In this document: positions 54,027-63,936 of the stretch, piece after piece
Numbering within the stretch: the first letter of the stretch is position 1
How the letters are laid out: each line of letters begins with the position of its first letter
NCBI GenBank assembly: GCA_003367665.1
Contig: QKXI01000002.1
Location: 62,001 to 126,000 of the forward strand
DNA: 64,000 nucleotides
DNA from: Leifsonia sp. ku-ls
GTDB lineage: Bacteria; Actinomycetota; Actinomycetes; Actinomycetales; Microbacteriaceae
Reading direction: 5' to 3'
Program-made: the position numbers and the translations under genes
The notes under the pieces: model-generated
The model's input: only the letters and a program-made list of their open reading frames with translations
The model's database searches: none
Told to the model about the DNA's origin: nothing

Positions 54027-54086
54027 GCGATTCGTCACGAATGCACGCGATTCGTGACGACTGCGCGCGGTTCGTCACGAATCCCG
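54027..54086. repeat. three 20-bp tandem units with palindromic core
   Basis: Units start at 54027, 54047 and 54067 (GCGATTCGTCACGAATGCAC type). Each holds the near-palindrome TTCGTCACGAA or a variant. Bases 54032-54042 and 54050-54060 form a perfect 11-bp stem with a 7-nt loop. The array fills the gap between two convergent genes and may act as a two-way terminator. Confidence 0.75.
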
Positions 54087-54116
54087 CGCCCGCCGCCGCG
54101 GCCCGCGGCGGCCGCG

Positions 54117-55760
54117 CTACGCCGCCGCGAGCGCGTGCGCGTCGAGGATCGTGTACGAGTAGCCCTGCTCGGCGAGGAAGCGCTGGCGGTTCTGGGCGAA
54201 GTCCTGGTCGACCGTGTCGCGCGCGACCAGCGTGTAGAAGTTCGCCGACAGTCCCGACTCCTTCGGGCGCAGCAGTCGCCCGAGCCGCTGCGCCTCCTCC
54301 TGCCGGCTGCCGTACGACCCCGACACCTGGATGGCGACGGTCGCCTCCGGCAGGTCGACCGAGAAGTTGGCGACCTTGCTGACCACGAGCACCTTCGTCC
54401 GGCCGTCGCGGAACTCCTGGAACAGCCGTTCGCGCTCGTCGACGGGCGTCGCGCCGGTCAGCTGCGGAGCATCCAGCGCCTCCGCCAGCTCGTCGATCTG
54501 GTCGAGGTACTGCCCGATGATCAGGATGCGCTCGCCCTCGTGCCGCGCCACCAGCTGCCGCACGATGTCGAGCTTCGCGGGCGCCGTCGCGGCGAGGCGG
54601 TAGCGCTCGTCGTCCGGCGCCGCGGCGTAGCTGAGCCGGTCGGACGGCGGCAGGTCGACGCGCACCTCGTAGCAGGCGGCGGGGGAGATGAAGCCCTGCG
54701 CCTCGATCTCCTTCCACGGCGCGTCGAAGCGCTTCGGGCCGATCAGGCTGAAGACGTCGCCCTCGCGGCCGTCCTCGCGCACCAGCGTCGCCGTCAGCCC
54801 GAGCCGGCGGCGGGCCTGCAGCTCCGCCGTCAGCTTGAACACGGGCGCGGGGAGCAGGTGCACCTCGTCGTAGACCACGAGTCCCCAATCGAGCGCGTCG
54901 AGCAGCGCGAGGTGCGCGTACTCGCCCTTCCGCTTGGCGGTGAGGATCTGGTAGGTCGCGATCGTGACCGGCTTGACCTCCTTCACCTGGCCCGAGTACT
55001 CGCCGATCTCGTCGGCGGTCAGGGTCGTGCGGCGCAGCAGCTCGTCGCGCCACTGCCGGGCGGAAACCGTGTTGGTGACCAGGATGAGCGTCGTGGTCTT
55101 CGCGGTCGCCATCGCGCCCGCTCCGACCAGGGTCTTGCCGGCGCCGCAGGGCAGCACCACGACGCCCGATCCGCCGTCGAAGAAGTTCGTGACCGCTTTG
55201 CGCTGGTAGTCGCGCAGCGCCCAGCCGTCCTCCCTCAGCCCGATCTCGTGCGGGGTGCCCGGCGTGTAGCCGGCCAGGTCCTCCGCCGGCCAGCCCAGCT
55301 TGACGAGCTCCTGCTTCAGCTGACCGCGCGCCCAGGCCTCGACGACGAACGTCTCGTCGTCGCGCCGCTCCAGCAGCAGCGGGGCGATCCGCTTGGCGCT
55401 CGCGACCTCCGTCAGCACCGGGAGGTCGGTGGAGCGCAGCAGCAGCGTGCCCTCGTCGTCGCGCTCGATCACCAGGCGGCCGTAGCGGGCCACGGTCTCG
55501 CTCACATCCACCGAGACGGTCTGCGGGATGGGGAACTTCGAGTACCGCTCCAGCGTGCCGAGCATGTCCTCCGCGGTGTGCCCGGCGGCCCGCGCGTTCC
55601 ACAGGCCGAGCCGGGTGATCCGGTAGGTGTGGATGTGCTCGGGCGCCCGCTCCAGCTCGGCGAAGACGGCGAGGTCGTGGCGGGCGTCCTCCGCGTCCGG
55701 GTGCGCCACCTCGAGCAGCACGGTGCGGTCGCTCTGGACGATCAGGGGGCCATCGGACAT
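54117..55760 (-). CDS. XPB/Rad25-like DNA helicase
   Basis: A 547-aa superfamily 2 helicase. An N-terminal helicase-associated domain (residues 1-175) is followed by the ATPase: Walker A VLPCGAGKTLVGAGA (about residue 202), motif II VYDEVHLLP (a DEVH box), motif III GLTATLVREDGREGD, and C-lobe motifs KVANFSVDLPEA and QRLGRLLRP. This is the bacterial XPB type, thought to act in repair or transcription-linked DNA remodelling. The start is ATG 55760, with TAGGCT 8 nt upstream. A helicase-associated gene lies 0.5 kb upstream on the same strand. Confidence 0.93.
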   Translation of the reverse strand: MSDGPLIVQSDRTVLLEVAHPDAEDARHDLAVFAELERAPEHIHTYRITRLGLWNARAAGHTAEDMLGTLERYSKFPIPQTVSVDVSETVARYGRLVIERDDEGTLLLRSTDLPVLTEVASAKRIAPLLLERRDDETFVVEAWARGQLKQELVKLGWPAEDLAGYTPGTPHEIGLREDGWALRDYQRKAVTNFFDGGSGVVVLPCGAGKTLVGAGAMATAKTTTLILVTNTVSARQWRDELLRRTTLTADEIGEYSGQVKEVKPVTIATYQILTAKRKGEYAHLALLDALDWGLVVYDEVHLLPAPVFKLTAELQARRRLGLTATLVREDGREGDVFSLIGPKRFDAPWKEIEAQGFISPAACYEVRVDLPPSDRLSYAAAPDDERYRLAATAPAKLDIVRQLVARHEGERILIIGQYLDQIDELAEALDAPQLTGATPVDERERLFQEFRDGRTKVLVVSKVANFSVDLPEATVAIQVSGSYGSRQEEAQRLGRLLRPKESGLSANFYTLVARDTVDQDFAQNRQRFLAEQGYSYTILDAHALAAA

Positions 55761-55797
55761 AGCTCACCAGCCTACGCCCTGCCGGTGTGCTCCCCGC

Positions 55798-56214
55798 TCA
55801 GGAGGCGGGAACGGACCCGCACAGCGGGCACGGCGGCATCGCGTCCAGCGGCGCGTCGAACAGCGGGTGGCTGCGCCCCTCGGCGGCGAGCCACGGCACC
55901 TCGGACCGTGACGCCTCCCGGATCAGGGCGCGGTCGGTGAACAGCCGGACGCGCGACGCCAGCTGGACCCGTGCGGTCCCGCGCACCTCGGCCCGGCCGA
56001 GCAGGAGCACCATCCGGGCGACGCCGTGGCGCGACCCGGTGGCCAGGTCGAGCCGGTCGAGCAGTTGGTCGATCGTCGTGGCGACGATCTCCAGCGGCGG
56101 CGCGTCGGGATCCGCGTCGGGCACGACCGTGGCGAACAGCACGTCGCCGAGCTCGTCGTAGCCCCAGGAGCTCGCTGCGGAGTACCCCGCGATGTCCAGC
56201 ACGTACCCGTCCAC
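55798..56214 (-). CDS. hypothetical protein with C-terminal CPLC motif
   Basis: A 138-aa protein of no recognised family starting at GTG 56214. The sequence is an alpha+beta mix (YDELGDVLFATVVPDADPDA, then VARMVLLLGRAEV) without membrane segments, and ends with PPCPLCGSVPAS, a single CxxC. It lies between the two helicase-type genes on the same strand, so it may belong to the same transcript. GC at third positions supports coding. Confidence 0.6.
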   Translation of the reverse strand: MDGYVLDIAGYSAASSWGYDELGDVLFATVVPDADPDAPPLEIVATTIDQLLDRLDLATGSRHGVARMVLLLGRAEVRGTARVQLASRVRLFTDRALIREASRSEVPWLAAEGRSHPLFDAPLDAMPPCPLCGSVPAS

Positions 56215-56315
56215 AGGCCTCCGTCCCTCTGCGCCCGGGACAAGCTATTCCACCCCCGTGCGCCGGCGCCAGACAGTGCGGCAAGGAATGCTGGCATACA
56301 TTTTGTGCCCCGGGA

Positions 56316-58184
56316 TCAGGGCGCGGGACGAACCCCGCGCACGCTCGAGAGCGGGAGCGTCCGCTCGATGTCCGCGGCCCTGTCCCGTCCCCGCAGCCGG
56401 CCGCCGCCCACGCCGGTCGGTTCGAGCAGGTAGTCGACGACCCGCCCGTCCGGCATGGCCACCTCGATGACGATCGGCTGCCGTGCCCGCACCGCGAGGT
56501 CGAGCTGGCGCGCCAGCCAGCGCTCGCCCGTGTCCTCCCCGGCCTCCTCCTCCGCGCCGCGCAGTCGCTGGACCAGCTCGGCGTCGCGGTCCTCCGCGGC
56601 CTCCGGCCGGGCGCGCGCGACACGCTGCCGGCGCAGGACGACCTCGCGGCCGTCCGCGTCCTCGGCGACGACGGGGTAGCGGGCGTCGCTGAGCGCCCAG
56701 AACACGACATCGCGGGGGAAGCGGCTGAGCAGCTCCCCGTCGCCGTCGGGGGCGAGCCGCAGCGAGCCGAGCGCCTGGTCCACCTGGATGGTGCGCAGGA
56801 GCGTGGCGTCGGCCGACCGCACCGCCGACCGCACGCCCTCCGCGTCGGCCTCGGCCACCCGCACGCGGCCGTGCCGTTCCGCCGCGTCGGTGATCAGGTA
56901 GTCGAGCGGCTGCGGGAGGCCGGTGAGCGAGATCGAGGAGAGGAACGCGCGGATGTCGTCCACCGTCTCGCCCGCGGTGAGCGCGCGGTCGACGGACGCC
57001 GCCGAGAGCCGGAACGTCGACGCCAGGCCGCGCGACTCGAGGTCGGCGATGCCGCGCAGCCGCGCCTCCACCTCGGGCGCGAGCGGCCCGGGGGAGACGA
57101 TGGTGAGGTCGTGCTGCAGGTAGACCCGGTCCACCTCGGCCGGGAACAGTTCCGCCATCGCCGTCGTGGCGGCCTCCGGCCCCTGCTCCACCAGCGCGGC
57201 CCCGGCTGTGCTCGGCGCCTGGTGCGCCGTGATGCCGAGCCACTCGGCCAGCCGCGTGTGCGCCTCCACCCGCTCCTGCGCCTCCTGCACCGCGGCGGGA
57301 TGGAGCCACGCCACATGCTCCCGGAGGCTCTCGCCCCACGCCGCCCGGCTGCGGAGCGCGAGCAGCGCGCGCACATCCCCGGGCAGCGCCTCCAGCCAGG
57401 CCGCCGCGAGGGCGCGCCAGCGCTCCGGGGTCGGGGCGTGCGACCAGGCGGCGGCGTGGTCGGTGGGGAGCCACATCCCGTCGTCCACCGCCGCCAGGCC
57501 GGCGCGCTCGGCGGCCGAGACGACCACCGGAACGGTCTCGGCGTCGACCGAGAGCGCCTCGGAGAGGCGCTTGATCGCCGGGAGCGCGAGGCCGCCCTTC
57601 TGCAACCGGCGGGCGCCCTCTCTGGCGAGTTCCGCGAGCAGCTCGGAGACCGCGGTGACGGCCTCGAAGGCGCGCTCGGCCGCGAGCCGGTCGGTGAACC
57701 GCCGCTCGGTGTCCGGCACCGGCGCCAGGGCGGGCGGCGGCGGGGTGCGCAGCAGCTCGTCGGGGGAGGGGAGGCCTTGGGCGGGCCAGGTCTCCAGCTG
57801 TGCGGCGACCGCGTCGTAGACGCCGAAGCGTGCCGGGTCGCCGGCGTGCGGGTGCGCGAGCAGCAGGGCCGCCACGTCGTCCAGGGCCGACGCCACCGCG
57901 TCCACCGCGATGCCGACCGTGGCCGGCTCCGCGCTCAGGCGGTCGGCGAGCTCATCGGCGGTGAGAGGCCCATCCGCCCGGCCGAGGACGACCGCCGCCG
58001 CGAGTCTCGGCCGGTCGAGCGGCACGAGGGCGCGCTGGACCGAGTCGCCGTCGAGCAGAGCGTCGGCGAGGTCGAAGAAGTCGACGACCCCCGTCCGCCG
58101 GTACGCGCGCCGGTGCATGGCGCCGACGAGCGCGGCGTCGTCCAGCTCCCGCAGCCGGGCTGCGAGAGCGAGGGTCGTCGTCAT
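56316..58184 (-). CDS. helicase-associated domain protein (Helicase_C_3 type)
   Basis: A 622-aa protein matching the actinobacterial family annotated as helicase-associated or XPB/Ssl2-like. The C-terminal half contains the conserved VYLQHDLTIVSPGPL block (about residue 354) and the damage-recognition-like part ending DGRVVDYLLEPTGVGGG. No Walker motifs are present, so it is not itself a helicase. The N-terminal 300 residues look like winged-helix repeats. It is expected to work with the nearby XPB-like ATPase. ATG 58184 is the start. Confidence 0.8.
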   Translation of the reverse strand: MTTTLALAARLRELDDAALVGAMHRRAYRRTGVVDFFDLADALLDGDSVQRALVPLDRPRLAAAVVLGRADGPLTADELADRLSAEPATVGIAVDAVASALDDVAALLLAHPHAGDPARFGVYDAVAAQLETWPAQGLPSPDELLRTPPPPALAPVPDTERRFTDRLAAERAFEAVTAVSELLAELAREGARRLQKGGLALPAIKRLSEALSVDAETVPVVVSAAERAGLAAVDDGMWLPTDHAAAWSHAPTPERWRALAAAWLEALPGDVRALLALRSRAAWGESLREHVAWLHPAAVQEAQERVEAHTRLAEWLGITAHQAPSTAGAALVEQGPEAATTAMAELFPAEVDRVYLQHDLTIVSPGPLAPEVEARLRGIADLESRGLASTFRLSAASVDRALTAGETVDDIRAFLSSISLTGLPQPLDYLITDAAERHGRVRVAEADAEGVRSAVRSADATLLRTIQVDQALGSLRLAPDGDGELLSRFPRDVVFWALSDARYPVVAEDADGREVVLRRQRVARARPEAAEDRDAELVQRLRGAEEEAGEDTGERWLARQLDLAVRARQPIVIEVAMPDGRVVDYLLEPTGVGGGRLRGRDRAADIERTLPLSSVRGVRPAP

Positions 58185-58207
58185 CGCGCGGACCGCCGCG
58201 GTCGCGA

Positions 58208-58495
58208 CTAGCGCCGGCCCTTGGTGTCGCCGGACCGGTTGGCGGCCCTGTTGCGGACGGCGCTCACGATCAGCAGCACGATGATGAGCACGAACGCGAT
58301 CGGCAGCGCGATCAGCGGGAAGAAGAACACGGTCGGCCAGATCCCCTGCCCCGAGCCCTGCTGCGCGAACTGCCCCGCCGCGGTGCCGATGAGGATGGCC
58401 GCGATGCAGACCAGGGACACGATGACGAGCGCTGCGACGATGTACGACAGGATGCGCTGGAGCCGCGATGCCGGCGGCGGGGTCTGCTGGGTCAC
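58208..58495 (-). CDS. small two-helix membrane protein
   Basis: A 95-aa protein with two membrane segments (residues 15-37, ILSYIVAALVIVSLVCIAAIL; residues 54-77, FFFPLIALPIAFVLIIVLLIV) and a basic tail rich in Arg and Lys. It resembles small multidrug-resistance-unrelated membrane proteins often found next to cold-shock genes in Microbacteriaceae, but no family is assigned. GTG 58495 has TATCCT 7 nt upstream, so it is probably leaderless. Confidence 0.65.
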   Translation of the reverse strand: MTQQTPPPASRLQRILSYIVAALVIVSLVCIAAILIGTAAGQFAQQGSGQGIWPTVFFFPLIALPIAFVLIIVLLIVSAVRNRAANRSGDTKGRR

Positions 58496-58502
58496 GAAAT
58501 CA

Positions 58503-58508
58503 AGGATA
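58503..58508 (-). promoter_or_regulatory. -10 box of the small membrane protein gene
   Basis: TATCCT on the minus strand ends 7 nt before the GTG start, in the short divergent gap to the cold-shock gene. Confidence 0.5.
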
Positions 58509-58551
58509 ATTGAGGCTGGTCATTCGATCCCCCATGCGAAGTGAGGTTCCC

Positions 58552-58932
58552 ATGCCAACCGGCAAGGTCAAGTTCTACGACGAGGAGAAGGGCTTCGGCT
58601 TCATCAGCTCCGATGACGGCCAGGAAGTCTTCCTGCACGCCTCGGCCCTTCCCGCCGGCGCGGTCGTGAAGTCGGGGACCCGTCTCGAGTTCGGCATCGC
58701 CGACGGCAAGCGCGGCGCCCAGGCGCTCTCGGTGCGCGTGCTGGAGAACCCGCCGAGCCTCGTGAAGATGAAGCGCAAGTCGGCCGACGACATGGCGATC
58801 ATCGTCGAAGACCTGGTGAAGCTCCTCGACGGCATCGGCGCGAACCTGCGCCGCGGCAAGTACCCGGACAAGGCGCACGGCGCGAAGATCGCCGCCGTGC
58901 TGCGCAAGGTCGCGGACGACCTGGATGCCTGA
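58552..58932 (+). CDS. cold-shock protein with helical C-terminal extension
   Basis: A 126-aa protein. Residues 1-66 are a cold-shock OB-fold (GKVKFYDEEKGFGFISSDDG, with VFLHASAL), and residues 67-126 are a Lys- and Leu-rich helical extension (DDMAIIVEDLVKLLDGIGAN) found in actinobacterial CspB-like proteins. It binds RNA or single-stranded DNA. ATG 58552 follows GTGAGG. Its stop overlaps the DUF3027 start by 8 nt, a conserved pairing. Confidence 0.9.
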   Translation: MPTGKVKFYDEEKGFGFISSDDGQEVFLHASALPAGAVVKSGTRLEFGIADGKRGAQALSVRVLENPPSLVKMKRKSADDMAIIVEDLVKLLDGIGANLRRGKYPDKAHGAKIAAVLRKVADDLDA

Positions 58933-60148
58933 GCTCGGCGACGAGGTCGACCCGGCGGCGCAGGCGGCCGGGGCGGAGGGCGCTGGCGCGGAGTCCGGTG
59001 TGGTGGAGTCTGCTGAGGTGGAGTCCGCTGAGGTGGAGTCTGCTGAGGGGGAGTCGTCCGAGGCCGACTCGTCCGAGGTGGAGTCTGCTGAGGTGGAGTC
59101 CGCTGAGGTGGAGTCGCCCGAGGCCGACTCGTCCGAGGTGGAGTCTGAGGAGGTGGAGTCGCCCGTGGTCGACACGCCCCAGGTGGAGTCTCCGGAGGCG
59201 GAGGCCGCCGCGGGCGGCGCTCCCGAGGTGGACTCCTCCGAAGCGGACATCGCCGACGAGCAGGCCGGCGGGCTCGGCGCTTCCGAGCCGGCCGAGCCCG
59301 CCGCGGACCTTGTCGCAGACCCAGTGCTGCTGGCCGCCGTCCTGCTCGCCCGGCAGGCGCTGGCCGAGATCACGCCGGAGAAGACCATCGGCGACCCCGT
59401 CGGCCATGTGGTGGAGGCGCCCGGCGTCGTCTCCCTGCTGTTCGCGAGCCGGCTCCCCGGCTACCCCGACTGGCGCTGGACGGTCACCGTCGCCCGCGCC
59501 GCCGAGGACGACGAGCCGACCGTGCTCGAGGCCGAGCTGATGCCGGGCGACGGTTCGCTGCTCGCGCCCGACTGGGTCCCGTGGTCGGAGCGTCTCGCCG
59601 AGTACCAGGCCGCCCAGGAGGCGCTCGCGGCGCAGGAGGCGGAGTCCGACGAGGACGAGGACGCGTCGGCCGCCGACGAGGACGCCGAGGACGACCACGA
59701 CATCCACGACCTCCACGAGGACGACGACCTCGACGGCGTCGACATCGACAGCGTGGACGTCGACTACGACGAGCAGACCGACGTCGACCCCGAGCTCGAC
59801 CTGGAGGCCGAGGAGGCCGCGGCGCTCGCCGACCCCGAGGGCGCCGAAGACCTCGACGCGGACGACGACGACGACTCCGACCACGAGGTCGACTCGGACG
59901 ACGAGGACGACTCGGACGATGAGGACGACTCCGACGAGGATTCCGACGAGGACGACTCGGACGACGACGAGGACTCGGACGATGACGACGAGGACTCGGA
60001 CGACGATTCCGACGACGAGGACAACGACTCGGACGATGACGACGAGGACGACTCGGACGATGACGACGAGGACGACTCGGACGATGACGACGAGGACGAC
60101 TCGGACGAGGACGACAACGAGCACTCCCCGACCACCGAGGCCGACTGA
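58925..60148 (+). CDS. DUF3027-family protein with acidic repeat arms
   Basis: A 407-aa protein. The core (about residues 135-220) matches DUF3027: LLARQALAEITPEKTIGDPV, SLLFASRLPGYPDWRWTVTVA and LLAPDWVPWSERL. N-terminal residues 25-85 are a VESAEVESAE-type repeat and residues from 270 a nearly pure Asp/Glu/Ser tail (DDDEDDSDDD type). The core is normal in length; the arms are extra. The family's function is unknown. The start overlaps the cold-shock gene. Confidence 0.85.
   Translation: MPELGDEVDPAAQAAGAEGAGAESGVVESAEVESAEVESAEGESSEADSSEVESAEVESAEVESPEADSSEVESEEVESPVVDTPQVESPEAEAAAGGAPEVDSSEADIADEQAGGLGASEPAEPAADLVADPVLLAAVLLARQALAEITPEKTIGDPVGHVVEAPGVVSLLFASRLPGYPDWRWTVTVARAAEDDEPTVLEAELMPGDGSLLAPDWVPWSERLAEYQAAQEALAAQEAESDEDEDASAADEDAEDDHDIHDLHEDDDLDGVDIDSVDVDYDEQTDVDPELDLEAEEAAALADPEGAEDLDADDDDDSDHEVDSDDEDDSDDEDDSDEDSDEDDSDDDEDSDDDDEDSDDDSDDEDNDSDDDDEDDSDDDDEDDSDDDDEDDSDEDDNEHSPTTEAD
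59002..59170 (+). repeat. 15-bp and 60-bp repeats in the DUF3027 gene
   Basis: Units of GTGGAGTCYGCTGAG repeat in tandem, and a 37-bp block starting at 59051 recurs at 59111 (60-bp period). All periods are multiples of three, so the frame is kept. Confidence 0.8.
59870..60125 (+). repeat. acidic-tail repeats in the DUF3027 gene
   Basis: Tandem GACTCGGACGATGACGACGA-type units, most regular at 60025-60110 with a 24-bp period, encode the Asp/Glu/Ser tail. Confidence 0.75.
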
Positions 60149-60165
60149 CCCTCACCTCACCCCGG

Positions 60166-60245
60166 CGTCACCGCCGCCGCGTCACCGCCGCCGCGTCACC
60201 GCCGCGGCGTCACCGCCGCGGCGTCACCGCCGCCGCGTGACCGCC
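60166..60245. repeat. 14-bp tandem repeat at a gene end
   Basis: Five full copies of CGTCACCGCCGCNG (starts 60166, 60180, 60194, 60208 and 60222) and a partial sixth. The last copies encode the TRRR end and TGA stop of the DUF2530 gene on the minus strand. Confidence 0.85.
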
Positions 60246-60445
60246 AGGTACCCCATCCCGAGCGCACCGAGCGCCAGCCCCACCACCACGGTCCACATCG
60301 CCGTCGTCCCCGCGCCGCCGACCGCGACCACCACGACGAGCGCGACCGCCCACAGCACGAGCCCGACGAGCACCGCCCGCCGGTCGTCCGTCTTCGCGGG
60401 GACCGGGTCGGGGCGGCGTTCGTCGTCGCGCAGCCAGAGGCGCAT
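60224..60445 (-). CDS. DUF2530-family membrane protein
   Basis: A 73-aa protein with a short polar N-terminus (RRPDPVPAKTDDRRAV) and two membrane helices (VLVGLVLWAVALVVVVAVGG and WTVVVGLALGALGMGYLAV), the DUF2530 pattern, ending TRRR. The stop lies inside a 14-bp tandem repeat. It follows serC after 8 nt on the same strand. Function unknown. Confidence 0.78.
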   Translation of the reverse strand: MRLWLRDDERRPDPVPAKTDDRRAVLVGLVLWAVALVVVVAVGGAGTTAMWTVVVGLALGALGMGYLAVTRRR

Positions 60446-60453
60446 GGCGCCGG

Positions 60454-62393
<1,940 letters not shown>

Positions 62394-62439
62394 TCGCCGT
62401 TACCGATTCGTTAAAAAGCGGCCAAAAGGTGTGACAAAC

Positions 62440-62614
62440 GTCGCATCGTCCCCTAGGCTCTTACGAGTCCGAACGGGTCAGAAGCCGGCCCATCAGGACC
62501 TCGGATCGTGACGCTCCACCCCCCTAGACCCGTCTCGCGATCCGTGAAGCCGAAGCCACCCAGCTTGGGACGGGGGCAGCTCCCTAGTGCTGCCGGAGCG
62601 CTGGAGGTCACACT
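62440..62614 (+). ncRNA. long structured leader of the NlpC/P60 gene, possible c-di-AMP riboswitch
   Basis: About 175 nt without a gene precede the hydrolase start. The region is rich in GC hairpins; one visible stem is GGCAGC/GCTGCC around an 8-nt loop just before GGAGG. In actinobacteria, NlpC/P60 and Rpf genes often follow ydaO/yuaA c-di-AMP riboswitches, and CCGAAGCC plus GGGACGGGGG fragments recall that motif. I cannot align the full conserved core by eye, so the riboswitch call is tentative. Confidence 0.35.
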
Positions 62615-63538
62615 TTGGCACTGACGAGCACGCCCGGTCCCGACAAGGACCGTTCGAACCCGGACCAGAGCACCACAGCCATCTCTTCTTCCCCCGCCTC
62701 GCGTCGCGCGCTCCGCGCCGAGCGCTCGGCGTCCACCCCGTCGCGTCCGGCAGGGTCGCCGGCCGGCGGCAGCGCGGTCTCGACCGCCACCGGCTCGACC
62801 GCCGCCCAGTCGAAGAAGAAGCGCAAGGGCGGTTGGGCCCTCAACGTCGGCGTCATCACCGTCGCCACCGGCATCATCGCGACCATGTCGCTCCCCGCCT
62901 TCGCGTTCAACCCGGACGGCGCCGAGAACGCCGCGTTCGGCCCGAGCGCCGCCGACTCGATGAAGAAGGCGCAGTCGCAGACCGTCGAGGTGGGCGGCGT
63001 CGCCTCCTCCACCGTCACCCGTGAGGCCGCGTCGGCCACCACCGAGGAGCAGCTGGCCTCGCAGAAGGCCGCGGCCGCGGCAGCAGCAGCCGCCGAGGCC
63101 GCCCGCCGCCAGGCCGCCATCCAGCTCACCACCTACGCGGCCAAGTCGTCCTCCGGCCCGTCGGTGTCCGACTTCCTCGCCAACCCGCCGTACCCGAACT
63201 TCAGCCTCTCGCAGGTCTTCTCGGTGGCGCAGCAGTACATCGGGACGCCGTACGTCTACGGCGGCGCCAGCCCGGCCGGCTTCGACTGCTCCGGTTACGT
63301 GATGTACGTGTACGCCCAGTTCGGCATCTCGCTGCCGCACTCCGTCTCCGGGCAGGCCGCGGCGGGCAAGCGCATCTCGATCGCGGACGCTCAGCCAGGC
63401 GACCTGGTCATCATGTCGGGCCACGACGGCTTCTACGCGGGCAACGGCAACATCATGGACGCGCCCACCGAGGGCAAGTCGATCTCCATCCGCCCGATCT
63501 GGACCAGCGACTACTACATCGTCCGCCTCGGCATCTGA
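62615..63538 (+). CDS. secreted NlpC/P60-family peptidoglycan endopeptidase
   Basis: A 307-aa exported hydrolase. It has a polar N-terminal extension, then a signal-anchor helix (LNVGVITVATGIIATMSLPAF, about residues 76-96), an Ala-rich helical linker, and a C-terminal NlpC/P60 domain. The catalytic Cys is in PAGFDCSGYVMYVY and the His in SGHDGFYAGN; the third position reads MDAP, with Asp where many homologues have His. It probably cuts D-glutamyl-meso-diamino (or equivalent) bonds in the wall. TTG 62615 has GGAGG 7 nt upstream. Confidence 0.87.
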   Translation: MALTSTPGPDKDRSNPDQSTTAISSSPASRRALRAERSASTPSRPAGSPAGGSAVSTATGSTAAQSKKKRKGGWALNVGVITVATGIIATMSLPAFAFNPDGAENAAFGPSAADSMKKAQSQTVEVGGVASSTVTREAASATTEEQLASQKAAAAAAAAAEAARRQAAIQLTTYAAKSSSGPSVSDFLANPPYPNFSLSQVFSVAQQYIGTPYVYGGASPAGFDCSGYVMYVYAQFGISLPHSVSGQAAAGKRISIADAQPGDLVIMSGHDGFYAGNGNIMDAPTEGKSISIRPIWTSDYYIVRLGI

Positions 63539-63592
63539 GCCAGGCTGTCCTGCCGGCGTCCAGTCGGTGAACATTCCGCACCACAGCACCGG

Positions 63593-63625
63593 AACGGCGC
63601 GCCACGAATAGGTGGCGCGCCGTTT
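63593..63625 (+). terminator. terminator after the NlpC/P60 gene
   Basis: A perfect 13-bp stem (AACGGCGCGCCAC with GTGGCGCGCCGTT), 6-nt loop and short T run begin 55 nt after the stop. Confidence 0.8.
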
Positions 63626-63681
63626 CTGGGTTACCCTTGCGTTCTGACGCTGCGTCATGCAGCCGCTGATCGGAGGATCCG

Positions 63682-63936
63682 ATGGCCGGAACGCGTTCCG
63701 CCGGGTCGCTGAGTGCGACCGGGTGGGACGAGCGCGGCCTCCTCCCGGGATCGAGCGTCACGCTCTCCCGCCGCGACGACTTCCTCGCCTGCCGCCACCA
63801 CGTGGAGGCCTGCCACCGCCACCATGTGGTGTGCCGCCACCATGCCGCCTCCTCCCTGGGCGCTGTCCGCACGGACAGTGCCCTTTTTGTTTCCCCCGAC
63901 ACCCGCCCCCGCCTTTTCCCGGAAGGTCGCCCATGA
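63682..63936 (+). CDS. His/Cys-rich ORF, possible leader peptide of the HNH gene
   Basis: An 84-codon frame with GGAGG 5 nt before its ATG and a TGA that overlaps the HNH ATG (ATGA). Its middle reads CRHHVEACHRHHVVCRHH, with seven His and four Cys codons in a short span, directly before an intrinsic terminator (63858-63888) that lies inside the frame. High GC at third positions supports translation. It could be a regulatory leader whose translation affects the terminator, or a short metal-binding protein. No homologue is recognised. Confidence 0.4.
   Translation: MAGTRSAGSLSATGWDERGLLPGSSVTLSRRDDFLACRHHVEACHRHHVVCRHHAASSLGAVRTDSALFVSPDTRPRLFPEGRP
63858..63888 (+). terminator. intrinsic terminator upstream of the HNH gene
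   Basis: A 12-bp stem (GGGCGCTGTCCG with CGGACAGTGCCC, one G.T) is followed by five Ts, the strongest classical terminator in the window. It lies 45 nt before the HNH start and inside an open frame, so it may be an attenuator. Confidence 0.8.

Noticed and set aside
54027-54086. Possible phage attachment site
   Set aside because: No integrase, no tRNA and no second copy flanking a block of genes; the hairpin between convergent genes is a simpler reading.
60166-60245. CRISPR-like appearance of the 14-bp repeats
   Set aside because: Units are contiguous with no spacers, and no cas gene is present.
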